DNA of 35,263 nucleotides from Bacteroidaceae bacterium (GTDB taxonomy: Bacteria > Bacteroidota > Bacteroidia > Bacteroidales > Bacteroidaceae). Shown piece by piece: positions 8,532-18,136 of the stretch. Where the stretch lies: contig JAKSLL010000032.1 in the NCBI GenBank assembly GCA_024401215.1, positions 1-35,263 on the forward strand. Reading direction: 5' to 3'. Both the position numbers and the translations under genes were made by a program. Each line of letters opens with the position of its first letter. Position 1 is the stretch's first letter. The notes under the pieces are model-generated. The model was not told where the DNA came from, searched no databases, and saw only the letters and a list, made by a program, of their open reading frames with translations.

Positions 8532-9863
8532 ATGAAACGAATAGTTGTTCTCGGTGCAGCAGAGAGCGGAGCAGGAGCTGCAGTGTTGGCGAAGAAGAAG
8601 GGGTTTGATGTTTTTGTGAGTGACATGTCTGCCATTAAGGATAGATACAAGAATCTTCTTAATGAGCATGAGATAGTATGGGAGGAGGGAAAGCATACTG
8701 AATCTCTCATCCTTAACGCGGATGAAGTTATCAAGAGCCCAGGTATTCCTGAGAATGCTCCTATGATAATGAAACTGAAAGAGAGGAACATTCCTATCAT
8801 CTCGGAGATAGAGTTTGCAGGACGCTATACTAATGCCAAGATGATATGTATCACAGGTAGTAACGGTAAGACAACAACAACATCCCTCATCTACCATATC
8901 TTGAAAAATGCAGGATATAATGTGGGACTTGCTGGCAACATCGGCAGCAGCCTTGCCTTGCAGGTGGCAGAGCAGAACTTTGACTATTATGTCATAGAGC
9001 TCAGCAGCTTCCAGCTCGACAATATGTATGACTTCAAGGCGGACATAGCAGTTTTGATGAACATCACTCCTGACCACCTTGACCGTTATGACTTCAAGAT
9101 GCAGAACTATGTTGACTCAAAGATGCGAATCATACAGAATCAGACAGAGAATGATGCCTTTGTGTTCTGGAATGATGATCCAATAGTAGCGGAGGAGTTG
9201 AAGAAGTATAACATAAAAGCTAAGCTTTGCCCTTTCAGCGAGTTCAAGAGTGACAGCGTGATAGGATATGTTGAGCGTGATGAGTATATCATCGAGCAGC
9301 CAACGCCGTTCAACATGGAGCAAGAAGAACTTGCCCTTCGTGGAAAGCATAACCTTTATAACTCACTTGCTGCAGGCATCACAGCTGATCTTGCAGGTGT
9401 GAGCAATGAACAGATTCGTGAAGGCTTGAAGACTTTCGAGGGAGTGGAGCATCGACTTGAGAAGGCTGGCAGAGTGCGCGGTGTTGAATTTATCAACGAT
9501 TCGAAGGCGACAAACGTGAATGCTTGCTGGTATGCACTTGACAGCATGCGCACTCCAACCGTGTTGATTCTCGGAGGAAAAGATAAGGGGAATGACTATT
9601 CCGAAATCTTTGACCTTGTGAAGGAGAAATGTATTGGTCTTGTCTTCATGGGTGTGGATAACACCAAACTGCACGCAGCGTTCGACAACTTTGGCATTCC
9701 TATCGCAGACGTGAAGAGCATGAAAGACTGCGTCGATGAGTGCTTTAAGATGGCAAAACCAGGAAGTACGGTTCTTTTGAGTCCTTGTTGCGCAAGCTTT
9801 GACCTCTTTAAGAATATGGAGGACAGAGGTGAGCAGTTCAAGGAATGCGTGAAGAACTTGTAA
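8532..9863 (+). CDS. murD: UDP-MurNAc-L-alanine:D-glutamate ligase MurD
   Basis: MurD adds D-glutamate to UDP-MurNAc-L-Ala using ATP. The 443-residue protein has the N-terminal Rossmann domain starting VVLGAAESG (5-13), the ATP-binding loop GSNGKTTTT (109-117), the central-domain motifs ELSSFQLD and MNITPDHLDRYD, and the C-terminal EFINDSKATN and LSPCCASFD motifs. All are typical. It lies 85 bases after mraY and about 195 bases before ftsW, an unusually wide gap for this cluster that holds a hairpin. Confidence 0.96.
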   Translation: MKRIVVLGAAESGAGAAVLAKKKGFDVFVSDMSAIKDRYKNLLNEHEIVWEEGKHTESLILNADEVIKSPGIPENAPMIMKLKERNIPIISEIEFAGRYTNAKMICITGSNGKTTTTSLIYHILKNAGYNVGLAGNIGSSLALQVAEQNFDYYVIELSSFQLDNMYDFKADIAVLMNITPDHLDRYDFKMQNYVDSKMRIIQNQTENDAFVFWNDDPIVAEELKKYNIKAKLCPFSEFKSDSVIGYVERDEYIIEQPTPFNMEQEELALRGKHNLYNSLAAGITADLAGVSNEQIREGLKTFEGVEHRLEKAGRVRGVEFINDSKATNVNACWYALDSMRTPTVLILGGKDKGNDYSEIFDLVKEKCIGLVFMGVDNTKLHAAFDNFGIPIADVKSMKDCVDECFKMAKPGSTVLLSPCCASFDLFKNMEDRGEQFKECVKNL

Positions 9864-9886
9864 TACCTATCAAAGACCTATTTACA

Positions 9887-9953
9887 AGCAGGAGGTCAAA
9901 AGAAAAGTCGTCGTACAGCTTCTTGTTGACAATGAAGGTTTTGACCTTCTGCT
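9887..9953 (+). repeat. long-stem hairpin in the murD-ftsW gap
   Basis: AGCAGGAGGTCAAAA at 9887-9901 and TTTTGACCTTCTGCT at 9939-9953 are reverse complements over 15 bases with one mismatch, separated by 37 bases. It is not followed by a T tract, so it does not look like a simple terminator. It may be an mRNA processing or stability element, or a small palindromic repeat. The gap from 9864 to 10057 shows no gene and no clear TAnnTTTG element. Confidence 0.6.
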
Positions 9954-10057
9954 TTCCTATATTGTGTGTGTTAGAAGAGAATATATTGTAAGTCTAATAT
10001 CAACACGCCAAATACCGAATCCGAATTAAGAATTGTTAAGAATTGAAATGAAAAACT

Positions 10058-11392
10058 ATGGGAAGAATTGTGTCAGATTTATTTAAGGGAAATCTGTTTA
10101 AAGGCGACAAAGGAGTATGGATGATATACTTTTTCCTTTGTATGATTTCACTTGTTGAGGTGTATAGCGCCTCAAGTCGATTGATTTTTGATGGTGGACA
10201 TCACTGGGGTCCAATGTTAAGTCAGGCTATATTCCTGGCTGTGGGGCTTGGACTGATATTGTTTATCCATCGTGTGCCATGTAAGTATTTCATGCTTTTC
10301 CCATTTGTGCTGCTTCCTGTCGCACTCATACTCTTGCTGTACACAGCAGTGTTTGGCGGTGGTAGCGACATCAATGAGACTCATCGCTGGGTGAGCATAG
10401 GTTCAATAAGTTTTCAACCATCAGAAGTGGCGAAAGCTGCATTGCTCATGGCTACAGCAGTAGTGCTCGCAAAGACTCAGACAGAGCGTGAGGAATTTGT
10501 GCATGGTCAGAAGCGTAAGGTGGTTGGAGCAATCAAAGGCAAGAGATATTTAGCCTTTGCCATTGTTGGCGGAAGTGCGATGATTATATGCGGACTCATC
10601 TTCCTTGATAATGTCTCAACGGCAATGATGCTTTTCCTTGTCGTGGTTGTTATGATGTTCATAGGACATGTGCCTACAGATTTGCTGCTGAAAGGCATTG
10701 GAGCGTTAGTGGGTATTGGTCTGATATTTGCTTCATTGGCGCTCATCGTGCCAGATAACGCTCTTCAGGAGATACCTGGATGTAAGCGTGTTGTAACTGT
10801 GAAGCACAGACTTATGCGTAAGTTCGTTAGCGACGAGAAAGAAGATGCTAAGAAACAGTCAAAGAGTGATATCCAGATACTGCTCGACGATAAGAATTCT
10901 CAATCCACCTATGCAAATGTTGCTGTTGCCAACAGCAATGTGATAGGCCTTGGCCCAGGCAACTCTGTAGAGCGTGACTTCTTGCAGCATGCGGAGTCAG
11001 ACTTCATCTATGCTATTATTGTTGAGGAGATGGGAGTGTTTGGCGCTGCTTTTGTGGCATTCCTGTATCTCGCCTTGCTAATACGCGCCGGCAGAATAGC
11101 CCAACAATGTCAGTCGTTCTTCCCGGCTTACCTTGTGCTTGGCTTCGGAATAATGATGGTGCTGCAAGCATTCGTCAATATGTGTGTCGCTGTAGGCTTG
11201 TTCCCAGTCACAGGACAGACACTGCCGCTTATCAGCAAGGGAGGTACATCCATCATAATAACAAGTTTCTATGTTGGAGTCATTCTCAGCGTCAGCAGAT
11301 ATGCTGAAAAGAAGGCAGAAAATGCGCCAATTGTTGAAGCTGTACCTGATGGGGAAACGAGTGAGTATTATACAGATGGTGCGATGTCATAA
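10058..11392 (+). CDS. ftsW: septal peptidoglycan glycosyltransferase FtsW
   Basis: FtsW is the SEDS-family lipid II polymerase that works with FtsI at the septum. The 444-residue protein has about ten membrane helices. It contains the SEDS blocks HRWVSIGSISFQPSEVAK, SDFIYAIIVEEMG and LPLISKGGTS; the last is usually LPLISYGGSS. A hydrophilic loop of about 60 residues (near 250-310, containing DEKEDAKKQSKSD) precedes the conserved GLGPGNS motif and corresponds to the large periplasmic loop. A charged C-terminal tail follows the last helix. It lies between murD and murG, as is standard in the phylum. Confidence 0.94.
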   Translation: MGRIVSDLFKGNLFKGDKGVWMIYFFLCMISLVEVYSASSRLIFDGGHHWGPMLSQAIFLAVGLGLILFIHRVPCKYFMLFPFVLLPVALILLLYTAVFGGGSDINETHRWVSIGSISFQPSEVAKAALLMATAVVLAKTQTEREEFVHGQKRKVVGAIKGKRYLAFAIVGGSAMIICGLIFLDNVSTAMMLFLVVVVMMFIGHVPTDLLLKGIGALVGIGLIFASLALIVPDNALQEIPGCKRVVTVKHRLMRKFVSDEKEDAKKQSKSDIQILLDDKNSQSTYANVAVANSNVIGLGPGNSVERDFLQHAESDFIYAIIVEEMGVFGAAFVAFLYLALLIRAGRIAQQCQSFFPAYLVLGFGIMMVLQAFVNMCVAVGLFPVTGQTLPLISKGGTSIIITSFYVGVILSVSRYAEKKAENAPIVEAVPDGETSEYYTDGAMS

Positions 11393-11478
11393 TGACAAAT
11401 ACGGAGGGTAATTTCGGAAAATTCGCCCTGCTCTAAACGATTTATTTATAATTGTTTTATAAATTCGTTAATAATTTG

Positions 11479-11486
11479 TATTTTTG
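11479..11486 (+). promoter_or_regulatory. candidate internal promoter (-7 box) before murG
   Basis: TATTTTTG matches TAnnTTTG. A weak -33 candidate (TTTT at 11455-11458, 20-base spacing) is present. It lies 42 bases before the murG start in a 135-base AT-rich gap, so a secondary promoter for murG onward is plausible. Confidence 0.4.
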
Positions 11487-11527
11487 CTCATTAAAATAAT
11501 AAATGCAATAAAGGCTGAAAGAAAAAA

Positions 11528-12646
11528 ATGGGAAAAAACGAACCTTTGCGAGTGATTGTTAGTGGTGGTGGAACAGGTGGTCATATCTTTCCTGCTGTTT
11601 CTATTGCTAACGCGATTAAAAAGCAACATCCAGAAGCAGAAATACTGTTTGTGGGTGCTATCGGTCGTATGGAGATGCAGCGAGTTCCTGCTGCGGGCTA
11701 TAAGATTGAAGGTCTGCCTGTGCGCGGTCTTGTTCGCCCATTGTGGAGTCCAAAGAATATTGGTGTGATGATTGATTTCTTGAAAAGCAAGAATCAAGTG
11801 AAGAGGATAATTCGCGATTTCAAGCCTCATGTTGCTGTCGGTGTTGGTGGCTATGCTTCTGCGCCTACTCTCAATGCAGCCTACTCAATGGGTGTGCCTT
11901 GTCTCATTCAGGAGCAGAACTCCTATGCAGGCGTTACCAACAAGTCGCTGGCGAAGAAAGCGAGCAAGGTTTGTGTCGCATACAGCGGCATGGAGCGTTT
12001 CTTCCCTGCCGAGAAGATTGTGATGACTGGCAATCCTGTTCGCCAGAACCTTCTTGAATCTACAATCTCAAAGCAGGATGCTCGCATGAGCTTCGGATTG
12101 GCTGCCGACAAGAAGACTGTGCTCATCATTGGAGGAAGCCTTGGCGCCAAGACGGTGAACGAGAGTGTTCTCACCCATCTTGATGAGATAAGAAACAGCG
12201 ATGTGCAGTTTATCTGGCAGACAGGAAAATATTACAGCGATAGCATTGCTGAAGAGCTGAAGAAGCATGCGCCAGTGGACAACCTTAAGGTGATGGACTT
12301 CATCAGCAGCATGGACAAGGCTTATGCTGCGTCAGATGTTGTTGTAAGCCGAGCCGGTGCAAGTTCTATTTCTGAACTTTGTCTTCTTGCAAAGCCATGC
12401 ATACTTGTCCCTTCTCCTAATGTGGCGGAGGATCATCAAACAAAGAATGCGCTTGCTCTCTCAACAAAAGATGCCGCAATTTTTGTTGCTGACAAGGATG
12501 CAAAAGATGTACTTGTGGATATAGCCATCAAGACTGTATCTGATGACTCGAAGCTTAAGGCTCTGAGCGAAAATGTTGCGAAGCTTGCTTTTCATGATTC
12601 AGCTGACATTATAGCTAAAGAAGTGTACAAGCTTGCGAATATGTGA
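11528..12646 (+). CDS. murG: lipid I GlcNAc transferase MurG
   Basis: MurG adds GlcNAc from UDP-GlcNAc to lipid I, giving lipid II, at the cytoplasmic face of the membrane. The 372-residue GT28 protein shows GGGTGGH (13-19), GGYASAPTL, EQNSYAGVTNK (the first two lie in the lipid-binding N-terminal half), and in the C-terminal UDP-GlcNAc half IGGSLGAKTVNE and RAGASSISEL followed by VPSPNVAEDHQ. All these are canonical. It directly follows ftsW, so the polymerase and its substrate-producing enzyme are adjacent. Confidence 0.96.
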   Translation: MGKNEPLRVIVSGGGTGGHIFPAVSIANAIKKQHPEAEILFVGAIGRMEMQRVPAAGYKIEGLPVRGLVRPLWSPKNIGVMIDFLKSKNQVKRIIRDFKPHVAVGVGGYASAPTLNAAYSMGVPCLIQEQNSYAGVTNKSLAKKASKVCVAYSGMERFFPAEKIVMTGNPVRQNLLESTISKQDARMSFGLAADKKTVLIIGGSLGAKTVNESVLTHLDEIRNSDVQFIWQTGKYYSDSIAEELKKHAPVDNLKVMDFISSMDKAYAASDVVVSRAGASSISELCLLAKPCILVPSPNVAEDHQTKNALALSTKDAAIFVADKDAKDVLVDIAIKTVSDDSKLKALSENVAKLAFHDSADIIAKEVYKLANM

Positions 12647-12742
12647 AGTTGAGAGATAAAGGATAAAGTGATAAGTTGGGGTGCTGTTGAGGGGCATGAT
12701 AATTGATGAATAAGTATAATTGAACATTAAGAATTCGAACAA

Positions 12743-14101
12743 ATGGTAAAGTCTGTATATTTTGTTGGCGCCGGTGGCATCGGTATGAGTGCTTTGGTGC
12801 GTTATTTCCTTGCACAGGGATATAATGTGGGAGGATATGACAAGACACCAAGTGAACTTACAGAGAAGTTGATTGAAGAGGGGGCGAAAATTCATTATGA
12901 GGAGAATGTTGATGCCATAGATGCTTGTTTCAAAGATAAAGAGACCACTCTGATAGTTTATACTCCTGCAATACCTGCAGAGCATAAGGAGATGGTTTAT
13001 TTCCGTGAGAACGGATTTGATATCCAGAAGAGAGCTCAAGTGTTAGGCTTTCTCACTCAATCTCATAAGGGACTATGCGTGGCAGGTACCCATGGAAAGA
13101 CGACAACATCTACAATGGCTGCGCACTTGCTACACCAGAGCAGCGTGGATTGCAATGCCTTTCTTGGTGGTATATCAAAGAATTATGGAACTAATTACAT
13201 CCTGTCTGATAGCGATTTTGTAGTCATTGAGGCAGATGAGTTTGACCGCTCTTTCCATTGGTTGAGGCCATATATGACAGTCATAACGGCTACTGACCCT
13301 GACCATCTTGACATTTATGGAACAAAAGAAGCGTATCTTGAGAGTTTCCGAAAATACACTTCACTCATCCAGCCAGGTGGTGCGCTGATCATACATAAGG
13401 GGTTGGAGATGAAGGCAGATGTTCAGGATGGAGTGAAGGTTTATGAGTATTCACGTACGGAAGGAGATTTCCATGCTGAGAATATCCGCATAGGTGGAGG
13501 AGAGATTGTATTTGACTTCGTCTATCCGAATGGTGTGATAAGAGACATAAATCTTGGTGTTCCTGTTAGCATCAATATCGATAACGGAATAGCTGCTATG
13601 GCGCTCGCCATTCTCAATGGTGTGACAGAAGATGAGATTAAGGAGGGTATGAAGACTTTTGGGGGTGTTGACAGACGTTTCGATTTTAAGGTTAAAAGAG
13701 ATGACGTGGTATTCCTCAGCGATTATGCTCACCACCCAAACGAGATAGAGCAGAGCGTGAAGTCTATTCGCGAGCTGTATCAAGATAAAAAGATTGCTGC
13801 TATTTTCCAGCCACATTTATACACGCGTACTCGTGACTTCTATAAGGAGTTTGCAGATGCATTGTCATTGCTTGACGCTGTTTATCTTTGTGATATCTAT
13901 CCTGCAAGGGAACTTCCGATTCCAGGTGTGACAAGCCAGATTATTTATGACAATCTGCGTCCTGGCATAGAGAAACATCTTATTCACAAGGAGGACATCC
14001 TTGATGTTGTCAAGAAACGCGAATTTGATGTGATTGTCTCATTGGGGGCAGGGGATATAGAGAATTATGTGCCTCAGATAACGGAAATACTCTCTAAATA
14101 A
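12743..14101 (+). CDS. murC: UDP-N-acetylmuramate:L-alanine ligase MurC
   Basis: MurC makes UDP-MurNAc-L-Ala, the first amino acid ligation. The 452-residue protein has the N-terminal nucleotide fold VGAGGIGMSAL (8-18), the P-loop GTHGKTTT (115-122), EADEFDRSF, DPDHLDIYG, and the C-terminal YAHHPNEIE and FQPHLYTRT motifs, all as in the family. There are 96 bases between murG and murC without an obvious promoter. The stop is only 13 bases before the ftsQ start. Confidence 0.96.
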   Translation: MVKSVYFVGAGGIGMSALVRYFLAQGYNVGGYDKTPSELTEKLIEEGAKIHYEENVDAIDACFKDKETTLIVYTPAIPAEHKEMVYFRENGFDIQKRAQVLGFLTQSHKGLCVAGTHGKTTTSTMAAHLLHQSSVDCNAFLGGISKNYGTNYILSDSDFVVIEADEFDRSFHWLRPYMTVITATDPDHLDIYGTKEAYLESFRKYTSLIQPGGALIIHKGLEMKADVQDGVKVYEYSRTEGDFHAENIRIGGGEIVFDFVYPNGVIRDINLGVPVSINIDNGIAAMALAILNGVTEDEIKEGMKTFGGVDRRFDFKVKRDDVVFLSDYAHHPNEIEQSVKSIRELYQDKKIAAIFQPHLYTRTRDFYKEFADALSLLDAVYLCDIYPARELPIPGVTSQIIYDNLRPGIEKHLIHKEDILDVVKKREFDVIVSLGAGDIENYVPQITEILSK

Positions 14102-14114
14102 AATTAAGAAAAAG

Positions 14115-14882
14115 GTGAAGGCGGGAAAAATAGTAAAAGTTGGACTTATATCTCTTATATTTTTGGGGTTGTTGGCGTATGTGGTATATGCAATGATTTT
14201 TACGACGCATGATGATGGAACACTAATCTGCCAGTCTGTTGAACTCGTCGTTGATCAAGAAGCTGACAAGAAATTCCTGGATGAGAAAGATATTGAGAAT
14301 ATATTGAAGAAGGCTAAGCTGTATCCTAAAGGGCAGCTTATGAGCTCTGTTAACACGCAGAAGATTGAAGATGCAATATCAAAGAATGAGCTTGTCTCTA
14401 ATGTGGATTGCTACAAGACATCAAATGGCAAGTTATGCATAAAGATTGAACAGCGTGTGCCAGTTATGTTTGTTGTCCCTAACGATAAAGATGGATATTT
14501 TGTTGATTCTAAGGGTAAGATAATACAGGGCGGCAATTATGTCAGCAATCTTGTGACAGCATCAGGGTACATTGATGAGAAGTATGCAAGTTCGACATTG
14601 GCAGATTTTGGCTTGTTTCTTCAAAATGATGAATTTTGGAATAATCAGATAGAGCAGATATATGTCACAAAGGGAAGAAAGGGTGAACATGTTGTGAGAC
14701 TTGTTCCTCGTGTTGGTGAACAGATTGTGTATTTAGGCACATTAGATGATTATCAGAAGAAACTCCACCGCCTCAGGATATTCTACGATAAAGGTATGGG
14801 GACTGTGGGTTGGAACAAGTATTCAAAGATAAATCTTGAATACGCAAATCAGATAATCTGCACAAAGAGGGCTGCGAAATAG
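14115..14882 (+). CDS. ftsQ: cell division protein FtsQ
   Basis: This 255-residue bitopic protein has one membrane helix at about residues 8-28 (VGLISLIFLGLLAYVVYAMIF) after a short basic cytoplasmic end. A POTRA-like region (about 40-110) and an FtsQ/DivIB-like beta domain follow. FtsQ recruits and regulates FtsL, its partner and FtsW/FtsI. Sequence conservation in this family is low, so position between murC and ftsA is part of the evidence. The start codon is GTG at 14115, preceded by an A-rich stretch; no ATG upstream or close downstream gives the membrane helix a basic leader. Confidence 0.88.
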   Translation: MKAGKIVKVGLISLIFLGLLAYVVYAMIFTTHDDGTLICQSVELVVDQEADKKFLDEKDIENILKKAKLYPKGQLMSSVNTQKIEDAISKNELVSNVDCYKTSNGKLCIKIEQRVPVMFVVPNDKDGYFVDSKGKIIQGGNYVSNLVTASGYIDEKYASSTLADFGLFLQNDEFWNNQIEQIYVTKGRKGEHVVRLVPRVGEQIVYLGTLDDYQKKLHRLRIFYDKGMGTVGWNKYSKINLEYANQIICTKRAAK

Positions 14883-14928
14883 CTACTGAAGATTTAATTA
14901 ACTGAATAGAAGAAAAAACTGAATATAT

Positions 14929-16548
14929 ATGGATAATGATTTCATAGTAGCGATTGAATTGGGGTCGTCAAAGATCTCAGGAGTCGCTGGAAAAAAGAAA
15001 GATGGGACTATGCAGATTCTCGCTTATGCTGAAGAGAAATCTCTCGGATGCATTAAGCGTGGAGTTGTGTATAATATAGAAAAGACCTATCAAAGTGTAA
15101 ACAATATTATCGCTAAGCTTGAAACTACGCTTAAGACTAAGATAAAGTATGCTTACGTTGGTCTTGGAGGACAGTCTGTTCGTTCATATAAGTGTGTCAT
15201 CAAGCGCAATCTTTTGACTCAGAGCTATATAACAACTGAGGCTATCGATGCAATACGCCAGGAAAGTTATGAAATACCATATAGCGATTATGAGGTTCTT
15301 GAGAATTTCCCTCAAGAGTATACTGTTGACTCAAGTTCTATTGCAGAGCCTGTAGGCGTTATGGGTACAAACATCGAAGGCGAGTTTCTTGATGTCATTG
15401 CTAAACAGAAACTTCGCGCAAATGTGAGCACAGTATTTGCTAATACTAATTTGAAAATCGCTGATGAGCTGATATCTCCTCTTCAGCTTGCTAATAATGT
15501 TCTTACAGATGCAGAGAAGCGTTCTGGCTGCGCTCTTGTGGATTTAGGAGCGGAGACAACGACACTTGTTGTTTATAAGAATAATATAGTAAGATATCTT
15601 GTTACCATTCCACTTGGAAGCAGCAATATAAATAAGGACCTTGCAACTCTTCAGATTGAGGATGCAGAGACAGAAGACGTGAAGTTGAAATTCGGTAATG
15701 CATGTCAAGATGAGGAAACGGATGAGATGGAAAGCTTGACATACAGCACAGGTGATGGTCGACAGCTTGATGTGGCTCTTTTGAAGAGTGTGATTGAAGC
15801 TCGTATTGCTGAGATTGTGGCAAACGTAGGTCAGCAGATTGTCAATTCAAACTATAGCGGAAAACTTCTTGCTGGTATCGTTCTCACAGGAGGCGGCAGC
15901 AATATGAAGAATATAGTAAAGGCATTTACTAACGTCACTAAGATCGAGAAGGTACGTGTCGCTAAGAAGGTGAATCAGACTGTTGTCAAGACATCAAATG
16001 CTGGTCCTATTGTTATTGAAAGTGCAGAGTCTATCTCTCTCCTCTCTCTCTTGCTTTCAGGCACCATACCTTGTGGTGGAGGTGTGACAGCTGCAAGTGG
16101 TAATGATTTGTTTGAACAGCAGCAGAAAGATGAAGAACGACGTAAGCGTCAGGAAGAGATGGAAGCTCAGCTTAAGGAAGAAGCACTTAAGGCTACCGAG
16201 TTTGATGCTGTTAAGCAGAATATCCGTAATTCATACGACAAGGTTCAGAATAAGATTAAAGAACTTGAGAGATATGGTCGTGACAAGGAAGTTCGTCGTG
16301 ACGCTAAGTCTATGGCTGACACTATCTTGGACGAAACATTAGGCGAAAAATATGACAAGGCTTATAAGGCTCTTGAAGGAAAGGATAAGTTTAAGCAGAG
16401 TCTCAAAGAAGGTTCTGAACTCGCCGAAAAACTCAAGCAGGCAGTTGAAGAGCTTAGCGAAAAAGTTGTGACTACAAATAAGGAGAATAGTACATGGGAA
16501 CGCTTCAAGCGAGCAATCTCTGATATTGTAAATGAAGACAACAACTAA
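14929..16548 (+). CDS. ftsA: cell division actin-like ATPase FtsA with extended C-terminal linker
   Basis: FtsA anchors FtsZ filaments to the membrane. The actin-fold motifs are present: IELGSSKISGV (9-19), ALVDLGAETTTL (202-213) and VLTGGGSNMKNI (318-329). The core ends near residue 390. A charged, largely helical segment of about 120 residues (roughly 393-515, starting with QQQKDEERRKRQEE) separates it from a C-terminal amphipathic helix TWERFKRAISDIV (522-534), the expected membrane-targeting sequence. At 539 residues it is about 120 longer than E. coli FtsA; I believe some elongation is common in Bacteroidales. It is adjacent to ftsZ as usual. Confidence 0.94.
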   Translation: MDNDFIVAIELGSSKISGVAGKKKDGTMQILAYAEEKSLGCIKRGVVYNIEKTYQSVNNIIAKLETTLKTKIKYAYVGLGGQSVRSYKCVIKRNLLTQSYITTEAIDAIRQESYEIPYSDYEVLENFPQEYTVDSSSIAEPVGVMGTNIEGEFLDVIAKQKLRANVSTVFANTNLKIADELISPLQLANNVLTDAEKRSGCALVDLGAETTTLVVYKNNIVRYLVTIPLGSSNINKDLATLQIEDAETEDVKLKFGNACQDEETDEMESLTYSTGDGRQLDVALLKSVIEARIAEIVANVGQQIVNSNYSGKLLAGIVLTGGGSNMKNIVKAFTNVTKIEKVRVAKKVNQTVVKTSNAGPIVIESAESISLLSLLLSGTIPCGGGVTAASGNDLFEQQQKDEERRKRQEEMEAQLKEEALKATEFDAVKQNIRNSYDKVQNKIKELERYGRDKEVRRDAKSMADTILDETLGEKYDKAYKALEGKDKFKQSLKEGSELAEKLKQAVEELSEKVVTTNKENSTWERFKRAISDIVNEDNN

Positions 16549-16592
16549 GTTTTAACTGCTATTTGTTAATTTGGAAAAAGTTTTAATAAGAT

Positions 16593-17891
16593 ATGCCAGA
16601 AGAATTTAATTTCAATTTCGCACAAGGATCTACAAGCATCATAAAGGTGATTGGTGTCGGTGGTGGCGGTAGTAATGCTGTTAATCACATGTATAACGAT
16701 GGTATCCATGATGTTACATTTGTAGTGTGCAATACTGACAACAAGGCGCTTCAGGATTCTCCAGTGCCTGAGAAGATTCAACTTGGTAGTGAAGGTCTTG
16801 GTGCTGGAAACCGACCAGAGAGAGCCCGCAAAGCTACTGAAGAGTCTATTGATGCTGTTAAAGCTATGCTGTCTGATGGCACAAAGATGGCGTTTATTAC
16901 TGCAGGTATGGGTGGTGGAACAGGTACAGGTGCCGCTCCACTCATTGCAAAGACTGCTAAGGATATGGGAATTCTTACTGTCGGAATCGTCACAATACCT
17001 TTCCGTTGGGAGGGTAATAAGAAGATAGACCAGGCTCTTGATGGAGTAGAGGAGATGAGTAAGAATGTTGATGCTCTCTTAGTTATTAATAATGAGCGTC
17101 TCCGTGAAATCTATCAGGATTTCACCGTCATTAAGGCGTTTGCTAAAGCTGATGATACTCTCTGTAATGCTGCTCGTTCCATCGCAGAAATCATAACTAT
17201 GCATGGTATCATTAACCTCGACTTTAATGATGTTAGCACAGTCCTCAAGGATGGTGGCGTGGCTATTATGAGTACAGGCTATGGTGTTGGTGAGAATCGT
17301 GTAACAAAGGGCATTAATGATGCTCTTAATTCACCTCTTCTCAACAACAATGATATCTATAGAGCTAATAAGATTCTTCTTCGAATTTCTTTCCCTGGTG
17401 AGAATGGAGATGATGCTAATTCTGCACTCATGATGGATGAGATGAATGAGGTGCATGAATTTATGGAGAAGATTAAGACTGAAGATGTAGAGACAAAATG
17501 GGGTCTTTCAGTTGACCCATCTCTTACAGATCAAGTCAAGATTACCATCCTTGCAACAGGCTTCGGTGTTGAAGATATCGACTCTACAGAAATGAGCAAT
17601 CGTCTTGTCGCTCGTGGACAGGAGCAGCAGCAAAGAGATGCTGAAGAAATAGAGGCAGCAGCAGAAAGGGCTACTCGCCGTGAGCGCATCTATGGTCCAG
17701 AGAAGAATCGCCGAAATATCAAGCGTCCAATCTATAGTTATATCTTCAGAGAAGAAGACCTTGATGATGATGATCTTATCAGCATGATAGAGACATCTCC
17801 TACTTATAAGCGTTCAAAGGAAACTCATCGTCAGATGACAGAGAACGCAAGTAAGACTGGAACAGAGAATGTTTCTGCTATTGTATTCTAA
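16593..17891 (+). CDS. ftsZ: cell division GTPase FtsZ
   Basis: This tubulin homologue forms the division ring. The 432-residue protein has GVGGGGSNAVNHM (21-33), the GTP-binding signature GGGTGTG (107-113), and the T7 synergy loop NLDFNDV (208-214) that completes the active site of the neighbouring subunit. The C-terminal linker begins after about residue 330 and is rich in Gln, Glu and Arg. An acidic stretch and SPTYKR (402-407) may be the conserved peptide that binds FtsA, but about 25 further residues follow it, which is unusual. It is the last gene of the cluster, followed by a hairpin terminator. Confidence 0.96.
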   Translation: MPEEFNFNFAQGSTSIIKVIGVGGGGSNAVNHMYNDGIHDVTFVVCNTDNKALQDSPVPEKIQLGSEGLGAGNRPERARKATEESIDAVKAMLSDGTKMAFITAGMGGGTGTGAAPLIAKTAKDMGILTVGIVTIPFRWEGNKKIDQALDGVEEMSKNVDALLVINNERLREIYQDFTVIKAFAKADDTLCNAARSIAEIITMHGIINLDFNDVSTVLKDGGVAIMSTGYGVGENRVTKGINDALNSPLLNNNDIYRANKILLRISFPGENGDDANSALMMDEMNEVHEFMEKIKTEDVETKWGLSVDPSLTDQVKITILATGFGVEDIDSTEMSNRLVARGQEQQQRDAEEIEAAAERATRRERIYGPEKNRRNIKRPIYSYIFREEDLDDDDLISMIETSPTYKRSKETHRQMTENASKTGTENVSAIVF

Positions 17892-18063
17892 TAATATTGA
17901 TATACATAATACAGTTTTGCATGCTTCACTTGTTGTGTAGTTAAAGGGTTGTTAAAGAGATGTTAAAGTGACAAATGTCCGACAGTCTATCATCTCTTTA
18001 ACTCCGAGCGAAGCGAATGTGTCTGTATCAAGGTTCTTATAAATCTGCACTTTAGTATAATAT

Positions 18064-18100
18064 AAATGGGGAGCGTCTCTACGCTCCCCATTTGTTTTCT
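18064..18100 (+). terminator. rho-independent terminator of the dcw cluster
   Basis: A perfect 13-bp stem (18064-18076 with 18081-18093) with a CTCT loop, GC-rich core GGGGAGCG/CGCTCCCC, is followed by a T-rich run GTTTTCTTTCTC. It lies 170 bases after the ftsZ stop. Confidence 0.85.
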
Positions 18101-18136
18101 TTCTCTTTCGGGTGTTTGAGAAATTAAGTAAAAAGT

